A stretch of DNA of 6,063 bases from an uncultured Alphaproteobacteria bacterium (GCA_903959715.1 CAJBXX010000177.1:1-6063); one strand, 5' to 3'. Shown: positions 1-6,000, numbered from the stretch's first letter. Notes: generated from the letters alone by a model not told the origin. Numbers and translations are program-made.

Positions 1-219
1 CCTATGCGTGCAGTTTTTGAGTGTGCAGGAATAAGTGATGTTGTTGCTAAATCGGTTGGCACTTCTAATCCTTACAATATGATAGGTGCAACATTTTTAG
101 CTCTGAAAAATTTAGCATCCCCAAAAATTATTGCAGAAAGAAGATCCAAAGAAATATCTGAAATTGTTAAAAGAAGAAATTTAGCTGTTAACAATGGTTC
201 TGAAAACAAAAATGATTAA
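1..219 (+). CDS. rpsE: 30S ribosomal protein S5, C-terminal part (5' end outside window)
   Basis: This is the last 72 codons of S5, open from the first base of the window in frame 1 and ending at TAA 217-219. S5 is a small-subunit protein involved in decoding accuracy and 30S assembly. The visible part is the C-terminal domain: [10 protein letters not shown] at the left edge, then [16 protein letters not shown] and the [16 protein letters not shown] helix, matching the family's 'GPMRAVLE.AG', 'NP.N...AT...L' and 'SP......R' pattern. The double-stranded RNA-binding N-terminal domain lies upstream, so the ATG at position 4 is an internal methionine, not a start. A short polar tail ([12 protein letters not shown]) follows the conserved fold. 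The stop lies 3 bp before rpmD, so the two are almost certainly co-transcribed in the spc operon. The identification is secure; the true start cannot be seen. Confidence 0.96.
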   Translation, partial: PMRAVFECAGISDVVAKSVGTSNPYNMIGATFLALKNLASPKIIAERRSKEISEIVKRRNLAVNNGSENKND

Positions 220-222
220 AAT

Positions 223-417
223 ATGAAAATGGAAAATTATTTAAACAAAAAGGTAAAAATTACTCAAATTAAAGGTGGATCAAAATTGAATGCAAGACAA
301 AAAGGCAGTTTAGTGGGTCTTGGTCTTAGAGGAATAGGAACATTTTTTGAAATCAAAGTTGATAACTCAGTTTTGGGAATGATCAAAAAAGTTCAACACG
401 TTATTAAAATTTCATAA
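223..417 (+). CDS. rpmD: 50S ribosomal protein L30
   Basis: L30 is a small protein of the large ribosomal subunit. The 64-residue product has the family's hallmarks: [10 protein letters not shown] at residues 11-20 (usual 'KVTQI(K/R)S'), [16 protein letters not shown] at 25-40 (usual 'R...LKGLGL..IG'), and [12 protein letters not shown] near the end (usual 'GM..KV.HLV.V'). Bacterial L30 is normally about 58-62 residues and begins just before the first strand, so this one carries a few extra N-terminal residues ([10 protein letters not shown]). ATG 223 is chosen because it follows the rpsE stop by 3 bp and has the 'AAAATATG' context common here. ATG 229, two codons on, is an equally possible start. 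Neither has a Shine-Dalgarno sequence. The neighbours rpsE and rplO are the standard spc-operon order. Confidence 0.96.
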   Translation: MKMENYLNKKVKITQIKGGSKLNARQKGSLVGLGLRGIGTFFEIKVDNSVLGMIKKVQHVIKIS

Positions 418-425
418 TTAAAAAT

Positions 426-857
426 ATGTCTTTATCATTAGAAAATCTTCCAAAAATAAAAAGAAATTCCAAAATTAGAGTTGGAAGAGGAATTGGATCA
501 AGCAAAGGAAAAACATCTGGAAGAGGTGTTAAGGGTCAAAAAGCTAGAACGGGACATCATTCTGTTAAGGGTTTTGAAGGTGGACAAACGCCAATTCACA
601 TGCGCCTTCCAAAAAGAGGTTTCGTTAATAATTTAAAAAAAGAAATTGAAGTAGTTAACATCAGAGATGTTGTAAACTTTATTGAAAGTAAAAAATTAGA
701 AATAACAGCCGAAATTAATAAAGAAAAACTTGAAAGCATTGGTTTGATTAAAAACAAAAAATCTATCGTAAAGCTTATAATGGGAAAAACCAAAATAGAT
801 TCAAATTTTAAAGTTTTGGTTGATAAATATTCTAAAAATGCAAAAAGATTTTCATAG
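426..857 (+). CDS. rplO: 50S ribosomal protein L15
   Basis: L15 is a large-subunit protein whose long basic N-terminal arm threads into 23S rRNA and acts late in 50S assembly. The 143-residue product shows the arm signature: [25 protein letters not shown] at residues 18-42, then [18 protein letters not shown] at 49-66, followed by the globular C-terminal domain. The family usually ends with a helix like 'FSKSA...I...GG'. Here the protein stops soon after [10 protein letters not shown], so the last helix is shortened by several residues. The TAG at 855-857 is followed directly by secY. The start at ATG 426 has the 'AAAAATATG' context and no Shine-Dalgarno; [20 protein letters not shown] then aligns with the usual L15 beginning. 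An opposite-strand open frame across 596-910 is a shadow of this gene. Confidence 0.97.
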   Translation: MSLSLENLPKIKRNSKIRVGRGIGSSKGKTSGRGVKGQKARTGHHSVKGFEGGQTPIHMRLPKRGFVNNLKKEIEVVNIRDVVNFIESKKLEITAEINKEKLESIGLIKNKKSIVKLIMGKTKIDSNFKVLVDKYSKNAKRFS

Positions 858-860
858 ATA

Positions 861-2144
861 ATGAAGCAAGATTCAACTTTAACCGATTTAAGAAAAAGAA
901 TTTTTTTCACAATCTTTATACTTTTAGTATACAGATTTGGAACCTTCGTTCCTATTCCTGGAATTGATGTAAAAGTTTTAGAAAAAATTTTTTCTGGATC
1001 TGCTTCAAATATTTTTGGAATGATAAATCTCTTTTCTGGCGGAGCTCTAGAAAGAATGAGTATTTTTGCTCTAAATATAATGCCTTATATTACAGCTTCA
1101 ATTGTGATGCAATTACTTACCTCGATGCATTCTGGTTTAGAAGCCTTAAAAAAAGAAGGAGAGTTTGGTAAGAGTAAAATAAATCAATACACTAGATACC
1201 TAACAATATTCCTTGCAATTTTTCAATCATTTGGAGTTTATTACGCGCTCTCTAATTCTGAGAATAGTGCTTTTGTGTCAGATTCAAGCATATTTTTATG
1301 GACAACGGTTGTTAGTTTAGTTGGCGGAACAATAATGTTGATGTGGTTTGGTGAAAAAATTTCTTCATCTGGAATTGGTAACGGAATTTCGTTAATAATT
1401 TTTGTTGGAATCGTCTCCTCATTACCTTCATCAATAATTGAAATGTTTGATCTTTTAAAAACGGGCGTCTATAGCTTTTTTGTAGTGTTAATATTTTTTG
1501 CGGTATTTATTTTAGCTATAATTCTAGTTTGTTTTGTTGAAAAAAGTCATAGAAAAATAAAAATACAATATCCAAATTCATCGATGATGAAAAGTGTAGG
1601 AATGTCAGATTCATCATTCTTACCATTAAAAATTAACATCTCAGGAGTAATACCTCCAATTTTCGCAAGTTCTGTATTGATGTTCCCGGTTGCAATTGTT
1701 CAAATATCTGGAGTTGATGGAAATGCTCTATTGTCAATGTTGCAAAGGGGAGGGCTTCTATATGTTATTTTGTTTTCCTCATTAATTTTGTTTTTCTCGT
1801 ATTTTTATTCTTCTATAATTTTTAACACTCAAGATGTTGCAAATAATTTAAAAAAAAGTAACTGTTTTATATTGGGTGTGCGTCCAGGTGCAACGACTTC
1901 AGAATATTTAGATAAAATAATTTCACGATTAACAATGTTGGGAGCGATCTATCTAATAATAATATGTGCAATACCAGAAACTCTTATTGCTAGATCTTCA
2001 ATACCAATTCACATAGGTGGAACGGGAATATTAATCATGGTCAATGTCGTTATGGATTTAATAAATCAAATTCAGTCACATATGTTTGCGGAAAAATATG
2101 GTGCAGGGGTTAATAAGAAAAAGAGGGTAAAAATAAGAGGATGA
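861..2144 (+). CDS. secY: Preprotein translocase subunit SecY
   Basis: SecY is the inner-membrane channel through which SecA or the ribosome feeds unfolded proteins. The 427-residue product has about ten hydrophobic segments (roughly residues 14-33, 67-88, 112-130, 145-163, 172-190, 203-226, 258-281, 297-321, 357-373, 383-402). Family signatures are FVPIPGID (29-36), the plug and TM2 region INLFSGGALERMSIFALNIMPYI (55-77), GIGNGISLIIF (171-181), LPLKINISGVIPPIFASS (254-271), NLKKSNCFILGVRPG (329-343) and the TM10 to tail stretch with DLINQIQSH (399-407). The conserved loop 8/9 arginine is kept (R341). The cytoplasmic loop 6/7 is unusual: after IQY (235-237) the family's 'AKR/PKR' basic stretch is PNSSMM. 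The gene starts 3 bp after rplO with no clear Shine-Dalgarno and ends with TGA inside an ATGA overlap with adk. TGA is therefore a stop in this genome. Confidence 0.98.
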   Translation: MKQDSTLTDLRKRIFFTIFILLVYRFGTFVPIPGIDVKVLEKIFSGSASNIFGMINLFSGGALERMSIFALNIMPYITASIVMQLLTSMHSGLEALKKEGEFGKSKINQYTRYLTIFLAIFQSFGVYYALSNSENSAFVSDSSIFLWTTVVSLVGGTIMLMWFGEKISSSGIGNGISLIIFVGIVSSLPSSIIEMFDLLKTGVYSFFVVLIFFAVFILAIILVCFVEKSHRKIKIQYPNSSMMKSVGMSDSSFLPLKINISGVIPPIFASSVLMFPVAIVQISGVDGNALLSMLQRGGLLYVILFSSLILFFSYFYSSIIFNTQDVANNLKKSNCFILGVRPGATTSEYLDKIISRLTMLGAIYLIIICAIPETLIARSSIPIHIGGTGILIMVNVVMDLINQIQSHMFAEKYGAGVNKKKRVKIRG

Positions 2145-2788
2145 ACTTTATTTTTTTGGGAGCTCCAGGTTCTGGAAAGGGAACTCAGGCATCTTTATTG
2201 TCGAGGGATTTTTTTATAGAATCCATATCAACTGGAGATTTATTAAGAAAGGAAGTCGAAAAAAATAGTAAAATTGGAATAATTGCCAAAGAACAAATGG
2301 AATCCGGAGCTTTGGTTTCCGATGAAGTTGTTATAGAAATAATTAAAGAAAAAATAGCAACAAAAAGTTGTGAAAATGGATTTATATTAGATGGGTTTCC
2401 AAGAAATATTAATCAAGCAATAAAGCTTGAAGAAATGCTTGAAAAACATAATAAAAAAATAGACAAAGTATTCAGTTTTGATATTGAGGAAAATGTTTTA
2501 ATTAAAAGAATAGCTGGACGCTACACTTGTAAAAAATGTGGCACCGTTTATAATCGTTACTTTAAGCCGACTTTTAAAGAAGGCGAATGTGACAATTGTG
2601 GTTCAAGTGAGTTTGAAAACAGATCTGACGACAATGAGGTGACAGTGAAAAATCGCCTCAAAGTTTATAAAGAATCTAGTTTTCCACTTATTGAATATTA
2701 CAAAAAAAAACACTTGCTTGTTTCGATAGATGCTTTAAAAATATCTACCTTGGTTTTTGAAGAACTGAAGTCGAGCATTAATAATTAA
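2141..2788 (+). CDS. adk: Adenylate kinase with zinc-type LID
   Basis: Adenylate kinase is cytoplasmic and catalyses ATP + AMP <-> 2 ADP. The 215-residue product is the long bacterial form. Visible elements are the P-loop GAPGSGKGT at residues 7-15, the AMP-binding STGDLLR (30-36), DGFPRN (84-89), the LID domain GRYTCKKCGTVYN (126-138) continuing to SDD (162-164), and NRL (171-173) with a catalytic-type arginine. The LID contains four cysteines, C130, C133, C150 and C153, in two CxxC pairs, the known structural zinc-binding form. Start ATG 2141 overlaps the secY stop by 4 bp and has an AAGAGG directly before it plus a GAGGG at 2123-2127, both inside secY, so translational coupling is likely. 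An A9 run at 2702-2710 encodes three lysines near the C-terminus. Between secY and rpsM, adk takes its usual alphaproteobacterial place. Confidence 0.98.
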   Translation: MNFIFLGAPGSGKGTQASLLSRDFFIESISTGDLLRKEVEKNSKIGIIAKEQMESGALVSDEVVIEIIKEKIATKSCENGFILDGFPRNINQAIKLEEMLEKHNKKIDKVFSFDIEENVLIKRIAGRYTCKKCGTVYNRYFKPTFKEGECDNCGSSEFENRSDDNEVTVKNRLKVYKESSFPLIEYYKKKHLLVSIDALKISTLVFEELKSSINN

Positions 2789-2796
2789 TTTAAATT

Positions 2797-2801
2797 GAGG
2801 A
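2797..2801 (+). promoter_or_regulatory. Strong ribosome binding site fixing the rpsM TTG start
   Basis: GAGGA lies in the 20-bp adk-rpsM gap, 7 nt before the TTG at 2809. This is the best-placed Shine-Dalgarno sequence in the window, where most other genes have none. It supports TTG as the real start, since it is followed directly by the canonical ARIAGINIP beginning of S13 and no upstream in-frame ATG fits. Confidence 0.75.
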
Positions 2802-2808
2802 CATAACA

Positions 2809-3189
2809 TTGGCTAGAATCGCTGGTATAAATATTCCTAAGGAAAAGCGTTTTGTAATTGCTTTAACCTATGTGTATGGAATAGGAACAACATCTGCAGA
2901 AAAAATTTGCAATAAATTAAAGATTAACTTAAATCTTAGAACCAACCAACTAAGTGAAGAGAAGCTTGCTCAAGTTAGGTCTCTCATGGAAAAAGAGTTT
3001 CCAACCTTGGAAGGCGATCTTAGAAGAAAGGTTTCTTCCGATATTAAGAGATTAATTGATATTGGGTGCTATCGCGGAATAAGGCATGTAAAAAAATTAC
3101 CAGTTAGGGGTCAAAGAACTCATACTAATGCCAAAACTCGTAAGGGTCGTGGTGTTGCAATAGCAAATAAAAAGAAAGCAGTAAAATAA
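2809..3189 (+). CDS. rpsM: 30S ribosomal protein S13 (TTG start)
   Basis: S13 sits at the top of the 30S head, contacts the P-site tRNA and forms intersubunit bridges with the 50S central protuberance. The 126-residue product matches the family throughout: (M)ARIAGINIPKEKR at the N-terminus, the helical turn motif YGIGTTSAEKIC at residues 23-34, DLRRKVSSDIKRLIDIGCYRGIRH at 70-93, and the tRNA-contacting basic tail LPVRGQRTHTNAKTRKG (97-113). Its length is close to the usual ~118-122, with a few extra lysine-rich residues at the end. The start is TTG at 2809, supported by GAGGA at 2797-2801 and by exact agreement with the family N-terminus. It is the first gene of the alpha-operon part. The S4 gene rpsD, which encodes the operon's regulator in E. 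coli, is not present downstream. Confidence 0.97.
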   Translation: MARIAGINIPKEKRFVIALTYVYGIGTTSAEKICNKLKINLNLRTNQLSEEKLAQVRSLMEKEFPTLEGDLRRKVSSDIKRLIDIGCYRGIRHVKKLPVRGQRTHTNAKTRKGRGVAIANKKKAVK

Positions 3190-3210
3190 TCTGAATTAAT
3201 ATAATTTAAT

Positions 3211-3627
3211 ATGACTGAAACTAAAAGCGATATTGCGTCAAAAGAAAAAAAATCTAAAGGCGCTTCAAAAAAAAGAAAAAATATTACAACTGGCATTATT
3301 CATGTTTACGCTAGTTTCAACAACACAATAATTTCCATTTCTGAAAATAATGGAAATATTATTTGTTGGTCTTCTGCTGGAAAGCATGGCTTCAAAGGGT
3401 CTAGAAAAGCTACTCCTTATGCGGCTCAGGTTGCAACTCAACATGCGGTTAACATTGCTAAAGAATGTGGTTTACAAAATGCCGTAGTTGAAATTAGGGG
3501 TCCAGGCGTCGGTCGCGAAGCTTCGCTTAGAGCTATACAGGTTTCTGGAATAATAGTTTCATCAATTAAGGATATAACTTACCTTCCTCATAATGGCTGT
3601 AGACCAGCAAAAAGAAGAAGAGTTTAG
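3211..3627 (+). CDS. rpsK: 30S ribosomal protein S11
   Basis: S11 is on the 30S platform next to the mRNA exit region and helps form the E site. The 138-residue product has the full family core: [11 protein letters not shown] at residues 31-41, [22 protein letters not shown] at 54-75, [16 protein letters not shown] at 94-109, and the terminal [13 protein letters not shown] at 126-138. The Asn-Gly pair (N128-G129) is the position known in E. coli S11 to form isoaspartate. The N-terminus is about nine residues longer than in E. coli and is lysine- and serine-rich ([13 protein letters not shown]), which is common in alphaproteobacterial-type sequences but variable. ATG 3211 follows rpsM by 21 bp without a Shine-Dalgarno sequence. 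In Enterobacteria rpsD would come next; here rpoA follows directly, as in Alphaproteobacteria. Confidence 0.98.
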   Translation: MTETKSDIASKEKKSKGASKKRKNITTGIIHVYASFNNTIISISENNGNIICWSSAGKHGFKGSRKATPYAAQVATQHAVNIAKECGLQNAVVEIRGPGVGREASLRAIQVSGIIVSSIKDITYLPHNGCRPAKRRRV

Positions 3628-3660
3628 TTCTCTAAATAATTATAATCAATTTATAAAAAT

Positions 3661-4686
3661 ATGGCAATTTTAAAAGAAAACTGGAGCACACTTACAAAAC
3701 CAACTTCAATTGTGCTAAAAGAAGGTTATAATAATTTAACAAAATCAGTTATAATAATGGAGCCCTTTGCTAGAGGATATGGCAATACTTTGGGTAATTC
3801 TCTAAGAAGAGTTTTACTTTCTTCCATCAACGGATTTGCTGTAACCTCTATAAAAATTGAAGGTGTAATGCATGAATATGCTGTTATTGATGGTATCAAA
3901 GAAGATGTTTTGGACATTATAATGAATCTCAAAGGTCTTGCTATCACAAAAGATGATCCATCCCCTTCGATCTTAAAACTTTCTGCAAATAGACCTGGTC
4001 AAGTTTATGCTGGATCCATTGAATTACCTGGCGGAGTTGAAATTTTAAATAAGGACCATCTAATTTGTACTTTAAGCAAAGGTGCAAAAATAGATATGAC
4101 TATATTGGTTGAATATGGTAGAGGATATTGCAATCCAGATTCAGGCAAAAAAGATAATTCAATTGGTGCAATTAAAGTCGATTCTGTTTTTAGTCCAGTT
4201 AAAAAAGTTGCATACAAAGTTGAAAATGCTCGAGTTGGTCAAATTACGGATTATGATAAATTAATATTAGAAATCGATACCAACGGAACAATTACTCCAC
4301 AAGATTCTTTAGCAATTGCCGCAAAGATTTTACAAGATCAATTACAAAATTTTATCAATTTTGATGTATCTAAAATCGATGCTCCAGTCGAAAAAGAAAT
4401 TGTTATTGAACCAGAATTTAATAAAAATTTACTCAAAACAATTGAAGAGCTTGAATTGTCGGTGAGATCTTATAATTGTTTGAAAAATGAAAACATTATT
4501 TATGTTGGAGATTTGGTTGTTAAAACTGAAATCGAAATGTTAAAAACTGCGAATTTTGGAAGAAAATCTTTGAATGAATTAAAGGATAATCTTAAATCAA
4601 TGGCCCTATCTTTTGGAATGAAATTGACAAACTGGCCTCCAAAGAACATTGAAGAGCTTTTAAAAATCAAAAATAAAGAATTTTAA
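3661..4686 (+). CDS. rpoA: DNA-directed RNA polymerase alpha subunit
   Basis: Alpha dimerises to nucleate assembly of RNA polymerase and contacts promoter DNA and activators. The 341-residue product has both domains. The N-terminal assembly domain (about 1-235) contains MEPFARGYGNTLGNSLRRVLLSS (33-55) with R49-R50, HEYAVIDGIKEDVLDIIMNLK (71-91) and the LPGGVEILN segment (122-130). A linker (about 236-258) leads to the C-terminal domain with ELSVRSYNCLKNENI (265-279), GDLV (283-286), NFGRKSLNEL (298-307) and a final WPP (325-327). DNA-contact residues equivalent to E. coli R265, N268, C269, G296, K298, S299 and E302 are kept (R269, N272, C273, G300, K302, S303, E306). The usual alanine between S and N is tyrosine (Y271). 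ATG 3661 follows rpsK by 33 bp, the largest gap between genes, with an 'AAAAATATG' context and no Shine-Dalgarno. Confidence 0.98.
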   Translation: MAILKENWSTLTKPTSIVLKEGYNNLTKSVIIMEPFARGYGNTLGNSLRRVLLSSINGFAVTSIKIEGVMHEYAVIDGIKEDVLDIIMNLKGLAITKDDPSPSILKLSANRPGQVYAGSIELPGGVEILNKDHLICTLSKGAKIDMTILVEYGRGYCNPDSGKKDNSIGAIKVDSVFSPVKKVAYKVENARVGQITDYDKLILEIDTNGTITPQDSLAIAAKILQDQLQNFINFDVSKIDAPVEKEIVIEPEFNKNLLKTIEELELSVRSYNCLKNENIIYVGDLVVKTEIEMLKTANFGRKSLNELKDNLKSMALSFGMKLTNWPPKNIEELLKIKNKEF

Positions 4687-4702
4687 TTTTAATAAATAAG
4701 TT

Positions 4703-5098
4703 ATGAAGCACAGAATTAAAGGAAGAAAACTAAACAGAAATAGTTCTCATAGAAAATCCCTTTTAAAAAATTTATCGATTGCCTTGATTCAAAATGAAGG
4801 AATAAAAACTACTCTTCCTAAGGCAAAAGAATTAAAACCATTTGTTGAAAAAGTAATTAATCTTTCAAAAAAAGATAATCTTGCCAACAGAAGATTGGCT
4901 CAGTCAATCATTGGAAATCAAGATGCGGTTCAAAAGCTTTTTAAAGAAATCGGACCAAGAGTTTTGTCAAGAAATGGCGGTTATACTAGAATTTTAAAAT
5001 ATGGTTTTAGGGTTGGTGATAAAGCCCCAATGGCATATATGGAATTAGTAGATCGCATTGAAACTGAAGAAAAAGTTGAGCAAATCGCAAAATCATAA
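4703..5098 (+). CDS. rplQ: 50S ribosomal protein L17
   Basis: L17 is a large-subunit protein near the peptide exit tunnel. The 131-residue product carries the family signature at both ends: [24 protein letters not shown] (1-24), [19 protein letters not shown] (34-52), the [34 protein letters not shown] region (84-117), then a short acidic-to-basic tail ([14 protein letters not shown]). Bacterial L17 is usually about 115-140 residues, so this is full length. The start at ATG 4703 gives the exact family N-terminus; 'AATAAG' a few bases upstream is at most a weak ribosome binding site. It normally closes the alpha operon, but here rplS follows after only 14 bp with no terminator-like hairpin between, so transcription probably continues. 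Confidence 0.97.
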   Translation: MKHRIKGRKLNRNSSHRKSLLKNLSIALIQNEGIKTTLPKAKELKPFVEKVINLSKKDNLANRRLAQSIIGNQDAVQKLFKEIGPRVLSRNGGYTRILKYGFRVGDKAPMAYMELVDRIETEEKVEQIAKS

Positions 5099-5112
5099 AT
5101 ACAAATAAAAAT

Positions 5113-5526
5113 ATGAAAAATATTATTCTAGAATTCAACAAATCACAAGTAGAAAAAATAAAAGAATCATTCGGATTCAAAATTCCAAACTTTAAAGTTG
5201 GAGACACTATAAGTGTTAAATATAAAATTACAGAGGGTGATAACACAAGAATTCAAGCCTTCAACGGAGTTGTCATAGCGAGAACAAAAAGCAATGATAA
5301 TTATAACGCAACTTTCACGGTTAGAAAAATTAGTTCTGGAGTTGGTGTTGAAAGAAAATTCAATCTATATTCTCCGTTGATAGCTGGAATTGAAATTTTA
5401 AAGCAAGGTGATGTCCGCAGAGCAAAGCTTTATTACCTCAGAAATCTCACAGGTAAGGCCTCTAGAATCAAAGAAAAATTCGATTTTATAGATTCGGCTA
5501 ATGTTAAAAATGATTCAACAAATTAA
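5113..5526 (+). CDS. rplS: 50S ribosomal protein L19
   Basis: L19 lies at the 30S-50S interface and takes part in an intersubunit bridge. The 137-residue product matches the family: [31 protein letters not shown] (27-57; usual 'F..GDTV.V...I.EG...R.Q.FEGVVI'), [17 protein letters not shown] (67-83; usual '[14 protein letters not shown]'), and [25 protein letters not shown] (98-122). The family is usually about 115-125 residues; this one has an additional polar C-terminal tail of roughly 15 residues. The start ATG 5113 is in the 'AAAAATATG' context without a Shine-Dalgarno sequence. Its location is notable: in most bacteria rplS is in the rpsP-rimM-trmD-rplS cluster, whereas here it directly follows rplQ and none of those genes is in the window. 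Base composition resembles its neighbours, so a rearrangement is more likely than recent import. Confidence 0.97.
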   Translation: MKNIILEFNKSQVEKIKESFGFKIPNFKVGDTISVKYKITEGDNTRIQAFNGVVIARTKSNDNYNATFTVRKISSGVGVERKFNLYSPLIAGIEILKQGDVRRAKLYYLRNLTGKASRIKEKFDFIDSANVKNDSTN

Positions 5527-5531
5527 TTGCG

Positions 5532-5933
5532 GTGTCAGTTAAATATGGCAATGCTAAAAATAAATTAATATTTATTTTAGTGTTGCTATTTTCTTGTAGC
5601 AATAGCGATTATTTCAAATATGGTAAGGTCACTTTCCACGCCACATCAAGCAATGATTTTTTTGTATTTACCGTTGATGATAATTTTTATAAAAAATATA
5701 AAAATTCACCAAATAATAAAATTCATCCAAGATTGAGTGATGAGGAATATAAAATGTTAAAAGCTATTTTAAAAAACAAAAAATATTGCATCGAAAATTC
5801 TATAAATCCGCAATTTGAAATCATATCAAGACAAGAAAAAATATTTGACGCAACATTCTCAAAATTAATAGCTGAAAACTACAACGCCAAGCCCTTAACT
5901 CCAGTATCATATTATGGTAAATGTTTAAAATAG
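5532..5933 (+). CDS. Uncharacterised small protein, putative lipoprotein
   Basis: I do not recognise this family. Read from GTG 5532 it has 133 residues. A short N-terminus with lysines (K9, K11) is followed by a hydrophobic stretch LIFILVLLF (12-20) and SC at 21-22. L19-F20-S21-C22 resembles a lipobox, though F at the second position is atypical. This suggests a lipid-anchored envelope protein, and Ser at +2 would suit outer-membrane sorting. The mature part (about 111 residues) has GKVTFHATSSNDFFVFTVDDNFY (31-53), KIHPRLSDEEYKML (63-76), SRQEKIFDATFSKLIAENYNAK (99-120) and ends in YYGKCLK. C86 and C131 could form a disulphide. GTG is the only plausible in-frame start, has no Shine-Dalgarno and is 5 bp after rplS. 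ATGs at 5545 and 5551 are one base out of frame: one more A at 5556-5560 would give a signal peptide beginning MLKNKLIFIL. The coding frame is convincing; the start and function are not. Confidence 0.72.
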   Translation: MSVKYGNAKNKLIFILVLLFSCSNSDYFKYGKVTFHATSSNDFFVFTVDDNFYKKYKNSPNNKIHPRLSDEEYKMLKAILKNKKYCIENSINPQFEIISRQEKIFDATFSKLIAENYNAKPLTPVSYYGKCLK

Positions 5934-5945
5934 ATTTATAAAATC

Positions 5946-6000
5946 ATTTTAACTTTACAATTTTCTAAAAAACATTTAGTTAAAATTTACCTAATTTTTT
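5946..6000. terminator. Weak inverted repeat and T-run, possible transcript end
   Basis: Downstream of the last gene, ATTTTAACT (5946-5954) is exactly complementary to AGTTAAAAT (5978-5986), with a 23-nt loop, and a T6 run follows at 5995-6000. The stem is 9 bp with a single G-C pair and the T-run begins 8 nt after it, so this is not a strong intrinsic terminator. It is the only candidate in the window, and such A+T-rich arms arise easily by chance in this composition. The location, at the end of the gene block, is what favours it. Confidence 0.2.

Noticed and set aside
596..910. Minus-strand open frame of 104 codons opposite rplO and the start of secY
   Set aside because: It lies wholly opposite two certain ribosomal/translocon genes, has a composition typical of an antisense shadow (Phe/Leu/Ile/Ser-rich from A-rich sense codons) and no plausible start signals.
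2789..2808. Search for an S4-type regulatory pseudoknot leader, or for rpmJ/infA/map, between adk and rpsM
   Set aside because: The gap is only 20 bp, too short for a structured leader or any gene; those genes are typically elsewhere in Alphaproteobacteria.
3200..3205. Perfect TATAAT before rpsK, as a promoter -10 box
   Set aside because: No TTGACA-like element lies 16-18 bp upstream, and the hexamer is expected by chance in gaps of this composition. With an 11-gene co-directional block, an internal promoter is not needed.
3641..3646. TATAAT in the 33-bp gap before rpoA
   Set aside because: There is no matching -35 element at the right spacing. The gap is slightly longer than others, so an internal rpoA promoter remains possible, but the sequence does not support calling it.
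3726..4217. Two minus-strand open frames opposite rpoA (3726-3947 and 4005-4217)
   Set aside because: Both are antisense to conserved rpoA coding sequence and show no family resemblance; they are explained by the codon usage of rpoA.
5007..5246. Minus-strand open frame across the rplQ-rplS junction
   Set aside because: It is antisense to the end of rplQ and beginning of rplS; its hydrophobic composition comes from the Lys/Glu/Asn-rich sense strand.
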